A stretch of DNA of 41,934 nt from Corallochytrium limacisporum (GCA_002811645.1 PDIP01000051.1:10393-52326), one strand, 5' to 3'. Positions 19,977 to 30,087 are shown, numbered from the stretch's first letter. Notes: generated by a model from the sequence alone, not told the origin. Numbers and translations: made by a program.

Positions 19977-21071
19977 TTGATTCAGTATCAAAGTCTTTAT
20001 ATTTCAATACTAAATGTACCATCGTGAATGTTGCGAAAAAATAATATATAAACCAATGTTGATTTTGGGTTGGGAGGACTGAACCCCTCGTTTGTAAGTG
20101 GCTTTTCGTGACCCGCCCGGGTGCCCAACCGTCGCCATGCTGCTGATATCAAATCTTGCGGCGTTGATGGACCCTGCACCATACTTTTCAAGACAGATTT
20201 GAGCAAAGGGAACAGAATACCTATAGTCTATGCGGTCTCGCCCGCGGATGATGATGGTTGCTCTGTGCAGAAGTTGTCCTCCCCCATAAGGAAGGTTTTG
20301 GGCCTCAATGCACGGGAAGGCTGCGTTCTGGAAAAGTGGAAGTACTACCTAGCTGATAACCCTAACTATCATCAAGCATACTTAGCGCCATGGCCTTGAA
20401 GTAACCCGCTTGTTCCCGCCCAGTCCCGACCTGATTCACCGTCCCATAGTGAATGGACCCCCGCGGAGTTAGCGAGAGGGGGGGGACGCATAGGGCAGCT
20501 TAGCAGTTAAATCTGGGGACCGGTGCGGGACTAGGAAGAGGGCAAGAAGGGAGAAAACTTACGGTACATTCCCTGCGTCCCCGCCGAAGGAGAGCGCGGA
20601 CAAGGTGGCTTTTGGAGGTCGCGCGCTCCGCGACGCGGTTGACAGTTGTGCAGCTGTCCGCCTCCCGTTGGGAAGGGGTTGGGTTGGGTTTGGTAGCAGG
20701 GTGTGCAAGCGAGGACGGTGAGGGAAAAGTGGCAGACAAGCAGTGAATTACCTCCCTGTGTCCACGATCGGCTGATCCAAAAGGAACAGGGGACCAGTTG
20801 AATCGGTCGGGAGATGTCTAAACCAGGTGGGGTTTGACTCGCTGTGAGGAGAACACTGGTGTTTTTCTTTGAGGTTAATTTGTCACACGACGCAATGCTG
20901 TGGTTGGGTATTTGTGGTCGCAGGGATCAAGTAATGCCACAGCAGCATGTACTATATAACACGCACAGGACCAGTAAACATGCACTCGACCATGAGGATA
21001 TCAACGACAGGCTGAAGTCAGTCTGAACGAACTTAGATACGAGTAGAGCATAGTGATAACATAGAAAAAGA
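19977..21071. other. Spacer between tRNA-Leu and the PSD gene
   Basis: About 1.1 kb. A forward frame at about 20121-20399 (92 codons) starts at GTG, has an in-frame TGA just upstream and resembles nothing known. The rest shows G-runs near 20478-20485 and no recognisable structural RNA. The PSD promoter should lie at the right end. Confidence 0.5.
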
Positions 21072-24000
21072 ATGAACCGTACTGCACAGAGGCTCTCTGC
21101 GAAAGAAGATGGCAGGCCAACCTTTCCAGGGTCTCAAGGGGCGGAAACAGTGTCAGGACGAGTTGCAGGGATCCTTCAGGTGGAGGTAGCTTTTGCAGAC
21201 GGTATTCCAGAGGCGTCTCGTTTCGCAACTGGTGTGTTAGTTGCATTAGCTATTCCAATTTTAGTCTTGTACTTCTTGTATTCGGAACATATTTTTGACC
21301 TCACAATTTTCCTGGGATCAGTTGCGTTCTACGGCGTGTTCTTGATCACGCTCCTGGCCATCTTGGCAAACGAAGTGCCGCACCAAAGGTCCCTGCGTGA
21401 GGTCAAGTATGATGCTCGCAAGGTTCCGAAGTATTTTCCTCTTTGGATAGCCAAGACCAAAATATTTGGTTTTATAGTGCGAATGCTACAGAGTTTGCAA
21501 AAGACACGCAAGTTTGCGGTCATTTCTACGGGGCTGAATGCCTACCGCACGCGGGCCGTGAAAGGTAGGTCAGAGGTGGCCTGGGGTGAGAAATTTAGTG
21601 TGGTGCTACACGAGCATGAGCTACGATACGATCTCAATGTATCCGTCTGGGAGAAGCGGAGGTTCCGAAACAATCGTTTGCTGGCCAATGGCAAGATTGA
21701 GATCCCCAGTGCGCTGTCGTATCTGGAGAGCCTTACTGCAACGGACAGAGATGGTAATCCACCGACTACAGAAACCAGTTCTACGCCACGAAGATCTGTC
21801 ACAATGAGTGGGAGCGTAGAAACCCCACGACGCCGATACACGGCGCAAAGCACAGACACCGAACAGGCGTTCCAAAAGCTGGCCACAAGGCGCATGGACC
21901 AGTTCTTCAGCGACATGGGCGATGAGGTTCAGGAATTGCGAGACAAGATTGCCCGCAGTACTTGGCGGTATGATAGAAGAACACAGGCATTTGTGATCCC
22001 ACTGCAGTCATATACGGTTCCGTTCGTGATTTCTTTGCCTGACATGTTCCTACGGATACGCTACGAAGCTTTGCATGACTTGGAGACTCGCTTCTTCAAG
22101 CAACTCTTCCTAGAGTTTGCCATAAAAGATGAAGGCCACCTAAAGGTAAGTCGTGAGGGTCTTGAATCCGTGGTCATGACCATGGGCGAAGAAGTGCTAC
22201 ATGACTCTGATGTGGATCCACTTTTCCGGGGTCAGGAGACCGTTACCATAGACTCTGCGTGTCAGTTCATTATGGAAAGGGCCATGAAGCAAGGACGCGA
22301 AACCTCCACGGCTCCATCCACCAGGTCACCACGCAATAGAGGATCGCCGCACATGCGCCCGTTGGGACCTGCGGACCCTGTCACCCGCAAATCCGTACCT
22401 GCCGTCCCAGAATTGAAACTAGCGGAAGAGAATGGTCACAGCTATCGCCGGTTTGGAAGCTTTAGTGGCGGGAATTTCTATGAAATGATTCCGAGTACCA
22501 TGGAAGATGAGGGGTTTGTGGGACAAAAGAAGAACAGGAACAAAGTGGCACCAGAGCGTACGTTGCGTTTCCGGAAGCAGCACCACCAGCAGCAGACTTT
22601 GGAGGCACTGTCTGAGGACATCGACCCGGATGCAGAGAGGGATGTTCAACAGACAGACCAAGTGGAGCAGGACTGGGACGATCTTGCGAGTGTAATCGAT
22701 ACAATGTCGATTGACGCCGGGCTGAGCGATGAGGAGTCTGACATGGACATTAGCGATGAAGAATCGTATTTTACCAGCGACGAATGGGAGGCCACTGAAG
22801 TGCGAAAGAATACGAAATCAGAGCATGGGCGGACCTTGATGAGTAGCCCGCGACACGAGGCCAGGGCTGCGGCAGGCGGTAACATTTCCTTCGCGTACCA
22901 ACAAGGCGAAGTCACGGCTGCTGACGCGTCGGGAGCTGCCCTTAGGTCTGTCCAGAAAAATGGGAACGGTGTCGAGTCCGGCCCTTCGGACGCAGTGGGT
23001 GCGCTCCGTGCTGTGGGACTTTTACGTAGATGTCCATTGTGCTGGGATGCTATGCCAGCTGACAGCCTCGATATGATCATCCACATGACGACCTGCCTGG
23101 ACCACGTGAGCGAGGAAGAAGGAAGAGATCACGACCGGAGTGATACAGTTGGCCGCACGGGCAGCTCCTCCGATAGCTCGGCTTTACACGACGACCGTAC
23201 CGGCATTAATCAATTCATTGTCGGCGGTCTGCTCACTGAGGCATACGCGTCCCGTGGTTGGCTCCGCCGCCTCGGCTCGTATCTGACCATCGGCAAGTAC
23301 GAGCTGGGCAGTGTCAGTGGCAATGTGCTGGTGCTGGATCGCGTGACTGGAAAGCTGGAGGAGGAGAAGATGCCTACGTACATTCGTCTGAGTTTGATTT
23401 ATTCGTATCAGAGCACTTTGACCCGCGGAATTGCGCGTCGACAGACCATTCTCAATATGCTGGAGAGTACTACTCAGAAGCAAGGTGCCAAATTCAACAC
23501 TCCGGGATCTGCCAAATCTATTTCCGGCTTTATCAAGTATTACGGGTTAGACATCACTGAATTTGAGGAGGAGGACATCTCTAAGTTCCGCAATTTCAAT
23601 GAATTTTTCTACCGAAAGCTCAAGCCAACTGCACGACCGATCTTTGCGCCTGACGATCCTCAACGCGCGGTTTGTTCCGCTGACTCTCGCCTCGTCGTCT
23701 TCGAGACCGTGGACGAGTCCAAGCGTCTCTGGGTCAAGGGTGCAAAGTTCACCATCCCCAATTTGCTGGACTGCAACGGTGTCGGTCCACCGCCCGGGTT
23801 TGAATCCTTGTGTGATGGTTCGGCAGAGTGCAGCGTTGCTATCTTCCGCCTTGCACCGCAGGACTACCATCGCTGGCACTGTCCCTTTGATGGACGAATC
23901 GTCCGCAGCGACCACTTGCCCGGTACATACTATTCTGTCAATCCCATGCCCGTGCGGTCGGAGCTGGATGTCTTTACGGAGAACAAGCGGACTGTCACGT

Positions 24001-24290
24001 TCATCGACACGGACCATTTTGGACCTGTCGCTTCGGTCGCAGTCGGTGCGACGATGGTCGGATCAATTATTCTGACCGCGGCAGATAATTCAATAGTCAA
24101 GCGCGGCGCCGAGCTTGGGTACTTTGCCTTTGGCGGGTCCACTGTCATTTATGTTTTCCAGCGTGGTACCATTGTCTTCGACGAGGACCTTATCATCAAC
24201 TCGCGCCGCCCGTTGGAGATGCGGGTACTGGTCGGTCAATCACTGGGACGGAAATCGGGTTCCACTCCCCCTAGGGGTCCATCACCATGA
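21072..24290 (+). CDS. PSD2: Phosphatidylserine decarboxylase, Psd2 type, with N-terminal membrane hairpin and C2 domain
   Basis: It converts phosphatidylserine to phosphatidylethanolamine in the endomembrane system. The 1072-residue product shows, in order: two membrane segments (about 54-72 and 77-99); a C2 domain (about 129-220; KFAVISTGLNAYRTRAVKG, WGEKFSVVLHEHE) lacking the acidic Ca2+ loop residues; a degenerate EF-hand-like region (about 345-400); and a long acidic/serine linker. A zinc-ribbon-like motif C654-x2-C657...H671...C675 follows, as in fungal Psd2. The catalytic domain spans about 790-1055. Asp871 (SADSRL), the His933/His936 pair (DYHRWH) and the self-cleavage GGST at 1021-1024 (pyruvoyl-forming Ser1023) are all present, so it should self-process into beta and alpha chains. 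The start is the first ATG after an in-frame TAA. The N-terminal hairpin is unusual for this family. Confidence 0.94.
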   Translation: MNRTAQRLSAKEDGRPTFPGSQGAETVSGRVAGILQVEVAFADGIPEASRFATGVLVALAIPILVLYFLYSEHIFDLTIFLGSVAFYGVFLITLLAILANEVPHQRSLREVKYDARKVPKYFPLWIAKTKIFGFIVRMLQSLQKTRKFAVISTGLNAYRTRAVKGRSEVAWGEKFSVVLHEHELRYDLNVSVWEKRRFRNNRLLANGKIEIPSALSYLESLTATDRDGNPPTTETSSTPRRSVTMSGSVETPRRRYTAQSTDTEQAFQKLATRRMDQFFSDMGDEVQELRDKIARSTWRYDRRTQAFVIPLQSYTVPFVISLPDMFLRIRYEALHDLETRFFKQLFLEFAIKDEGHLKVSREGLESVVMTMGEEVLHDSDVDPLFRGQETVTIDSACQFIMERAMKQGRETSTAPSTRSPRNRGSPHMRPLGPADPVTRKSVPAVPELKLAEENGHSYRRFGSFSGGNFYEMIPSTMEDEGFVGQKKNRNKVAPERTLRFRKQHHQQQTLEALSEDIDPDAERDVQQTDQVEQDWDDLASVIDTMSIDAGLSDEESDMDISDEESYFTSDEWEATEVRKNTKSEHGRTLMSSPRHEARAAAGGNISFAYQQGEVTAADASGAALRSVQKNGNGVESGPSDAVGALRAVGLLRRCPLCWDAMPADSLDMIIHMTTCLDHVSEEEGRDHDRSDTVGRTGSSSDSSALHDDRTGINQFIVGGLLTEAYASRGWLRRLGSYLTIGKYELGSVSGNVLVLDRVTGKLEEEKMPTYIRLSLIYSYQSTLTRGIARRQTILNMLESTTQKQGAKFNTPGSAKSISGFIKYYGLDITEFEEEDISKFRNFNEFFYRKLKPTARPIFAPDDPQRAVCSADSRLVVFETVDESKRLWVKGAKFTIPNLLDCNGVGPPPGFESLCDGSAECSVAIFRLAPQDYHRWHCPFDGRIVRSDHLPGTYYSVNPMPVRSELDVFTENKRTVTFIDTDHFGPVASVAVGATMVGSIILTAADNSIVKRGAELGYFAFGGSTVIYVFQRGTIVFDEDLIINSRRPLEMRVLVGQSLGRKSGSTPPRGPSP

Positions 24291-24823
24291 GTAACGTTGT
24301 CCTTCATCGTGAGGTCTTTGTGACCTCCTGTTTTTGGTGCTTATTTAGCACTTACTCAGAATACACCAAACTAGGTTTAGAGTTTTCACCCGTTGTTCAG
24401 ACTTGAACCCCTGTGCTCTTTCCTCCCAACCCCCCCCCCCGGGCGGGGGGGGCCTCCTCCGCACAGGAGTCCATTTTTTAGCCAGCACAATACGCGCTCT
24501 CCCCGGACTCATAGGGCCTCCGCTTAGCAGGTCGCGGCTCCCAAACTTCAGCGCGGGAGCCATCCGCACCGCGGTCTCTGACGCTCGGGTTGAGACTCCA
24601 TCCACACATGTACATACTCTATGTCTACGCCCCTGATACGAAAAGGTAGAATTGAACCTGTGCCGCAGGAAAATCATCTCCTTGTGCATAAGACCGAGTA
24701 CCTGCGAAGTAGAAAGCGACTGTATCCAGAGAGTGTGTGGCCAGGCTGGTGGACATAGCACACAAGTAGACGACCAGATCATCAACCGCAAAACTACATG
24801 TTTATGCCAAGGCTCGGCACGCC
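24291..24823. other. Spacer between PSD and the PHYHD1-like gene
   Basis: This 530-bp spacer between two same-direction genes holds the PSD 3' end, including a small 5-bp hairpin GTGCT-tattt-AGCAC near 24338, and the next promoter. It also holds a C-run/G-run palindrome at 24430-24452. No gene is seen. Confidence 0.55.
24430..24452. repeat. C11 / GGGC / G8 homopolymer palindrome
   Basis: Eleven C, then GGGC, then eight G, forming a near-perfect hairpin. It has the same design as the other intergenic C-run/G-run junctions in this window. Confidence 0.75.
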
Positions 24824-25843
24824 ATGACAGGTATCCTCACTCCGGAGCAAAGGGAACAATTCAAAAAGGATGGATATATAGTAATCCCCAGCTTCTACAC
24901 TTCAGAAGAGGTGCAGGCAATGCGAGATCGGATGGCGCAGCTCGTCGCCGGTTTCGACCCGGTGAAAGACGGGCACCCGGGTACGGCGTTCGAGACCAAG
25001 GCTAACACACAGGGAAAGGATGCGTACTTTATGGAATCGGCAGACAAAATTCGATACTTTTTCGAAGCCAAGGCGGATCTCAAGCAGACGAACGACACTG
25101 ATCACGAGAAGGACAAAGATCTCAATCTGAAAGTGAACAAAGTCGGGCATGGCCTCCACATTCACGACGATGTGTTTAGGAGGATGACGCAGCACCATGC
25201 CAAAGTCAGGCAGCTAATAACACAGGACTTGCGTTATGATCGGGCACGGGTTCCGCAATCCATGTACATTTTCAAACAGCCAAAAATTGGAGGTGCCGTG
25301 CTCCCGCATAGGGACGCGACCTTCCTGGCCACCGATCCGATGACGCTAGTAGGCCTTTGGACACCTCTCGAGGATGCAACGACAGAGAACGGCTGCCTTT
25401 CCTTCTGGCCTGGGTCACAGGAGCTGTTATCACGGAAACAATGGAAGCGTCGGGAGAACGTTGTGCACCCTGAGGCTGACAGAGGATCCTCGCCTAACAC
25501 CGACAATCATGCGTCCGACCAGAGGGGTGACGATGAACCGGTGATGGAGTTTGAAGGCGACGACCCTTACGAACCAATCACCAACGAAAACGAGCGCGAA
25601 TCAGAGTACGTCATTGCCGAAATGAAGGCCGGAGACCTGGCCATCATCCACGGCCTGGTCCTGCACCAGTCCAAGGACAACACCTCCGCCAAGAGTCGGC
25701 ACGCTTACACCTTTCACATTTACGACGAAGGCAGAAGCCTGTGGTCACCGTACAATTGGCTCAATGGATTCAGGCCGGCATCAGAGGTGGAGGAGCGGTG
25801 CGTCGCGGGCTATCCTGTAATTGAGCCTTTTGAAGCGGTTTGA
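24824..25843 (+). CDS. PHYHD1: Phytanoyl-CoA dioxygenase family protein (PHYHD1-like)
   Basis: This is a non-haem Fe(II)/2-oxoglutarate dioxygenase; the natural substrate of PHYHD1 is not settled. The 339-residue product has the N-terminal QREQFKKDGYIVIPSFYT and the SMYIFKQPKIGGAVLPHRD core. The iron site is H162-x-D164 with distal His281 (HGLVLHQSKDN). Arg292 in SRHAYTFHIYD is placed to bind 2-oxoglutarate. EDATTENGCLSFWPGSQ and WSPYNWL match animal PHYHD1 closely. An acidic insertion (about 212-260) between the strand carrying the facial pair and the distal His is longer than in animals. The start ATG at 24824 has G at -3. It is tail-to-tail with the hydrolase-acyltransferase gene, 105 bp apart. 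Confidence 0.93.
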   Translation: MTGILTPEQREQFKKDGYIVIPSFYTSEEVQAMRDRMAQLVAGFDPVKDGHPGTAFETKANTQGKDAYFMESADKIRYFFEAKADLKQTNDTDHEKDKDLNLKVNKVGHGLHIHDDVFRRMTQHHAKVRQLITQDLRYDRARVPQSMYIFKQPKIGGAVLPHRDATFLATDPMTLVGLWTPLEDATTENGCLSFWPGSQELLSRKQWKRRENVVHPEADRGSSPNTDNHASDQRGDDEPVMEFEGDDPYEPITNENERESEYVIAEMKAGDLAIIHGLVLHQSKDNTSAKSRHAYTFHIYDEGRSLWSPYNWLNGFRPASEVEERCVAGYPVIEPFEAV

Positions 25844-25948
25844 ATGAAGGATTGAAAGTATTCTTCAAGGGACATCTATATAAACGCTAATCATAATTTA
25901 TAATTCTTCCAGAACTAAACGGTTTGTAAAGTGTGTGCGGATGTACAT

Positions 25949-28900
25949 TCACAGTGCCACGGCGTTAGCCATATGCCGCAGCTCGAGGACCATGGCCTCT
26001 GTAAACGTCGAGGCCGAAGGAACCAAACACTGGCTGCCCTGCACAGACAGAGAGAACGATTCAGACTCGGGATGGAAAGTCACGGCAATGCCAACACCAT
26101 AGTCTGGGTTTGGAGCGAAGGTTACAAAGTTACGGACTGTGCCTCCGGCCAGTTTTTTGCCGTGGTACGCCGCGTGGCTCGGGTGAACGTCCGCAACCGT
26201 CCGGTCGTGCAAGCGATCTGTCAGGTATGAACCGAATGGCACCTTGCGAGAAACAAAGAGCAGGGCACGAAGCACAACCTCCTCCATGTCGGTGCCAAAC
26301 TCATTCAGCCGCTTCAGCATCTCCTTGAGACGCTGCTGCGGGCTGCGTGCAGTAAGGGGAAGCATGACGTAGCCAAGGGGACTGTTAGCATTTTGTTTGG
26401 CAGTGTTGCCGTTGGCATGGCCAAAGTCTGCATCGTCTGCGGCCACGGTGGTCGCAGTGTCCATGGCAGTTGGATCCGCAGCTTTCTGCACTGCGGAGAC
26501 TGGCAGGCGGCAGGGCACATCCTGGCCAAAGTGACCGTCGGTACGTTGGTCACATCGTGCCAGGGCGCCCGCAATGGCAGCGAGGATGACCGCTAGGTGG
26601 CCCTTGACAGTATCCGGCTGGGCCCAGCGCTGCACTGTCAAAGCTTGATCATCGGAAAGACCGTGATTGCGCCGGGATTTGCGCCGGAGTGCGGTGAGAG
26701 CGTCATTGAGGACATGCAGAGGTGCATTCTCCAGCCACGCGGCGTTGATGAAGAGATCAACGTCGAAACCAGCGTCAGAGGCGGTAGCGATGCCTTCGAG
26801 GGCAGTGGCCTTCTGGAGCATTGAAGACACTTCATTGACGGCCTGGGTGGCGACGGTGTTGCCCGTGACTGAGTAGACGTCCTCTTCCATTGATGATGTG
26901 GATGATGATGATGATGACTGGTGGGTATGTGACCATAATCCAGTGGAGATCGAGGCTTCGCCTGCAGCTGAGGTACTCGGTTTATCCACGGCGAAGGTCA
27001 CGGAAGGCTTCTTTGCCTTGGTTTGCACTGGTTTCGCGGGAGGAGAGCGCATGATCACGTCCTCGTTGACCTGGTAGCTAGGAATGACCGTGAACGGAGA
27101 GGCGGCCTTGGAGCTCGTTTGCAGCGACGTCAGGTCGCTGGCGGCCAGAAGCCGCCGGGTCGAGTCCAGGGCCAGGCGGCTGGCGTCCAGCATTTCCTGC
27201 GTAAAGCGCCAGGGGTCGGTGAGGGCGTACCAGGAAAGGCCGCCCACGGTGCCGAGCATGGACTCTGATTCGTTCAGAGTGCGGGCCAGCCGGTTGCGCT
27301 GGCTCTCGGCATCGGCCCTGAGCTGGCGGAGAAAGACCTTCTGTGGATCTTCTGCAGTTTCAGACGCGAGGTCAGAGAGCGAAAAGTTCATCCCCGAGGC
27401 TGCCACCGCTTGTTCGACCTCGGTGCGGCTGGGAAGCGGGGGCACGGGACGCTTCTTCTTCGACCGCGTGGTGCCACGGGAAGGTCCTTCCGTGTAGATA
27501 TCCTCCTCCGAGTCGTGGAACATTTCGTCGTCTTCATCATCATACTCACCGTGTGCGCGCTGCTCCTCGCCATCGACACAGATACCAGAATCGCGGTTGG
27601 GTTCCCGCTTGCCGTCACTATCGTCGGCGCCGGCATCGTCATCATCTCGTCTGGCTTCGTGGAGAGCGACGGTTGTGTTACGCTCTTCCATTGCCTCATT
27701 CCTCGACACCGCAACCTCGGACTCGAGACTTCCATGCGCGAGCAAATCCTCCAGCAGGACGTTGCAGCCCTCCGCATCGGAGAGGGCATAGTGAATGCGC
27801 ACGAGCATGCCAAGGTTGGCGTTGCCCGCACTGCAGTTCTCACGGTCCACAGGCAGGCACTCATTTGCGTCAAAGAGCAGGACGTCCCACAGGGGCATAT
27901 CTCCACGCATGGGCTCGTTCAAGAGCCGCACAGTCAGACGCTGTAGGTTGACGTCCTTCTTCGTGTCTGGCTCCATCCACCGCATGTGGGACTTTATGCG
28001 GAAGTTGGGATCGCTAAGCCAATGATAGGTTCCGCTCCCGACAAAGTTACCGGTGCGCTTGCCGCTCTCGTACAGGCGCTGGCGCAGACGCGGATTACGG
28101 TGGACCCAGTGCCGCAGTACGCGCTCCAAATGGGCCAAAAACCGGCCTTTGCGGAGATCCAGAGAAGTAATGCCGGTCGGGTCAGTGACAACCGACGAAT
28201 CGATGTCGGAAGATGCATGGCCGTGGCTGCCATGGTTGTCGTCTAACACGTCACCGTGATCGCCCTCACCTTCCTCGAGCAGAAACAGTGCAGACACCAT
28301 GTGATTGCCCTCGCAAACCAGCAGCTCGGGAAGGAGTTCCGGGAGGTAGACATTGGTGCGCGCCTTGCTCCAAAACTTGCACGTGTTCTCGGTTTCGATC
28401 GCTTCGCGGACTTTGACCTCCGCCGAGCGAAGCACTTCAGCCCTGCGCGGGTCCGCGCTCCGTTCCAAGGCCTCGCGGAACTTCTGCTGACGTTGACTGA
28501 GGAAGACCCATTCCTGGGATCCAAGCGGGTCGAATTCCTTCGGGTGACCAACTCGGACGTTGTGCAGCTTACAGTCCTCAACGGTTTCCACAAAGTCCTG
28601 GAATTGGTGGTTGAAGGCCTCGGGTTCGTCAATGGGTAGGCCGTGACCTGCATCAGTGAAAACATGCAGACGGGCGCCCAGGTCAGGTTGGAGGACCACA
28701 GAGTTCAAAGGACGAACAAGCGAGTCATCGATCGCGGCAAAGATCAGGATAGGGACACCGGCCTCCTTGACGCGTTTCAGTCGGCCGCTGCTCACATAGT
28801 GCATGAAGATGGCAGCGACCTGGTTTACAAACCCCAGAGGATTGGAAATCTCTACTGAAAGAGATGTAACGTTGCACGAGTTCAGAAACTTGACCTTTTC

Positions 28901-29440
28901 TGGGTTCCTCCGATGGTCTGCACCGACCAGTAGCTCCAAGAGGGCGTCCTTGCGCAGTTGTGGTAGGCCGAGGTAGGCGAATGGTGACATGACACCGACT
29001 TTGGCACCGCGGAACATGCCCGTGAGGGGAGGGAAGGAGGTGACACCACCCCCATGCGTGTTTACCAGCGTCACTGACTCGCAGCGGTCGTAGTATTGGC
29101 AGGCAAATTCAAGCGTGATCATGCCTCCCATGGAGATGCCGCAAATGTGGACCTTACGCCACCCCAGGTGATCAATGACTTTGCGGGCATCGTTGGCCAT
29201 GATGCCGGTGGTGAGACCGGGGGAGATGGCGGAACTCTTGCCCACACCGCGGTTATCTATGGCGCATATCTCGTACTTTTCCGGGAATTGAGAAAAGTAA
29301 TCAATCTGTAGGTTCCAGCCCTCATGCTGCATGGCCAAGCCCTGGATGAACAGGATCTTGGTAGGTCCATGCCCCCAAGTCTTGTAGTGGATGGTGATGG
29401 GACCCACCATAGGGTGTCGTCCAACCATGAGGTACGGCAT
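25949..29440 (-). CDS. Alpha/beta-hydrolase fused to a wax-ester-synthase/DGAT-like acyltransferase
   Basis: This is a 1163-residue two-enzyme fusion. Residues 1-290 are an alpha/beta hydrolase: oxyanion region FIQGLAMQHEGW, nucleophile Ser103 in GISMGG, an acid at Asp238/239 (AIDDSLVRP) and His266 in DAGHGLP. Residues from about 370 follow the WS/DGAT (WSD) plan: LERVLRHWVHRNPRLRQRL, then MPLWDVLLFD, the active-site region at 546-560 and a C-terminal WSD-like lobe to the end. A Ser/acid-rich, low-complexity linker splits the WSD halves (about 590-870). The canonical HHxxxDG reads HYALSDA (H550, Tyr551, D555, Ala556), so the second His, usually the catalytic base, is Tyr. A neutral-lipid role (acylation or hydrolysis of wax or triacylglycerol) is inferred. 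The start ATG at 29440 has A at -3. Confidence 0.85.
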   Translation of the reverse strand: MPYLMVGRHPMVGPITIHYKTWGHGPTKILFIQGLAMQHEGWNLQIDYFSQFPEKYEICAIDNRGVGKSSAISPGLTTGIMANDARKVIDHLGWRKVHICGISMGGMITLEFACQYYDRCESVTLVNTHGGGVTSFPPLTGMFRGAKVGVMSPFAYLGLPQLRKDALLELLVGADHRRNPEKVKFLNSCNVTSLSVEISNPLGFVNQVAAIFMHYVSSGRLKRVKEAGVPILIFAAIDDSLVRPLNSVVLQPDLGARLHVFTDAGHGLPIDEPEAFNHQFQDFVETVEDCKLHNVRVGHPKEFDPLGSQEWVFLSQRQQKFREALERSADPRRAEVLRSAEVKVREAIETENTCKFWSKARTNVYLPELLPELLVCEGNHMVSALFLLEEGEGDHGDVLDDNHGSHGHASSDIDSSVVTDPTGITSLDLRKGRFLAHLERVLRHWVHRNPRLRQRLYESGKRTGNFVGSGTYHWLSDPNFRIKSHMRWMEPDTKKDVNLQRLTVRLLNEPMRGDMPLWDVLLFDANECLPVDRENCSAGNANLGMLVRIHYALSDAEGCNVLLEDLLAHGSLESEVAVSRNEAMEERNTTVALHEARRDDDDAGADDSDGKREPNRDSGICVDGEEQRAHGEYDDEDDEMFHDSEEDIYTEGPSRGTTRSKKKRPVPPLPSRTEVEQAVAASGMNFSLSDLASETAEDPQKVFLRQLRADAESQRNRLARTLNESESMLGTVGGLSWYALTDPWRFTQEMLDASRLALDSTRRLLAASDLTSLQTSSKAASPFTVIPSYQVNEDVIMRSPPAKPVQTKAKKPSVTFAVDKPSTSAAGEASISTGLWSHTHQSSSSSSTSSMEEDVYSVTGNTVATQAVNEVSSMLQKATALEGIATASDAGFDVDLFINAAWLENAPLHVLNDALTALRRKSRRNHGLSDDQALTVQRWAQPDTVKGHLAVILAAIAGALARCDQRTDGHFGQDVPCRLPVSAVQKAADPTAMDTATTVAADDADFGHANGNTAKQNANSPLGYVMLPLTARSPQQRLKEMLKRLNEFGTDMEEVVLRALLFVSRKVPFGSYLTDRLHDRTVADVHPSHAAYHGKKLAGGTVRNFVTFAPNPDYGVGIAVTFHPESESFSLSVQGSQCLVPSASTFTEAMVLELRHMANAVAL

Positions 29441-29858
29441 GGTTTGTTCTTGTCTAGAGGTTACGCTGCTACGGACACTGCTGGTGTGCTAGGTGATCTT
29501 TTCTTTCAAAACCAGCGTCCAAAGCCAGGCCGTCGTCGCTCTCTAAATGATTTCTTTCTATTACCCAAATTATTGTACTATAAACTGACAATGGATATCC
29601 AAGGAAATTACCACAAAGAAGAGACCCAGTCCTTGCTGCTTCTCCCTCACAGCCCACGGACTATGCAGAAACGCCTGTCACATAGTTTCACTTGAGAGAC
29701 TCTGTTTGCCAAAGTACCATTGCTACGGTGATCCAATCGGAAAGCACCCAAATGAAAACGATGAATGCACACAGTCAAATAGAAACCCCTGTGCGCGGAA
29801 ACAAAACAACACAGCACAGCAGTGCACACGCACAAAGAGTTTGTGTTTTGTGTTGGGT

Positions 29859-29905
29859 GTGTGTGTGTGTGTGTCACTGTGAGTGAGTGTGTGTGAGCGT
29901 GCGTG
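29859..29905 (+). repeat. GT-rich microsatellite
   Basis: Tandem GT with interspersed GAGT units, just upstream of the hydrolase-acyltransferase gene. A related GTGAGTGAG-type tract is seen in reverse orientation at the right end of the window (41914-41934). Confidence 0.8.
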
Positions 29906-30087
29906 CGAGTGGGTTCTGAAGTCTTTCCTCGCTTCCCCCGTGTTCAGGAGCTGTGGGGCAACCGGCAACAAAGCAAAGCACCATCGCCACGAAATGGCTG
30001 GTAGTCTCATCGTTGCTCGGAAAACACACGCACAATTTGTACGGAACGCGAGAAATAAAGGACAGACTACGAGAGTTCCAGGCACGG

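Noticed and set aside
20121-20399. 92-codon plus frame between the tRNA and PSD
   Set aside because: It starts at GTG with an in-frame TGA just upstream and has no recognisable homolog.
21162-21560. C2 domain of the PSD interrupted by two membrane helices (beta-1 at GILQVEVAFADGIPE, remainder after residue 145)
   Set aside because: KIFGFIVRMLQSLQ directly before KFAVISTG supplies a normal first strand, so a contiguous C2 domain after a membrane hairpin is simpler.
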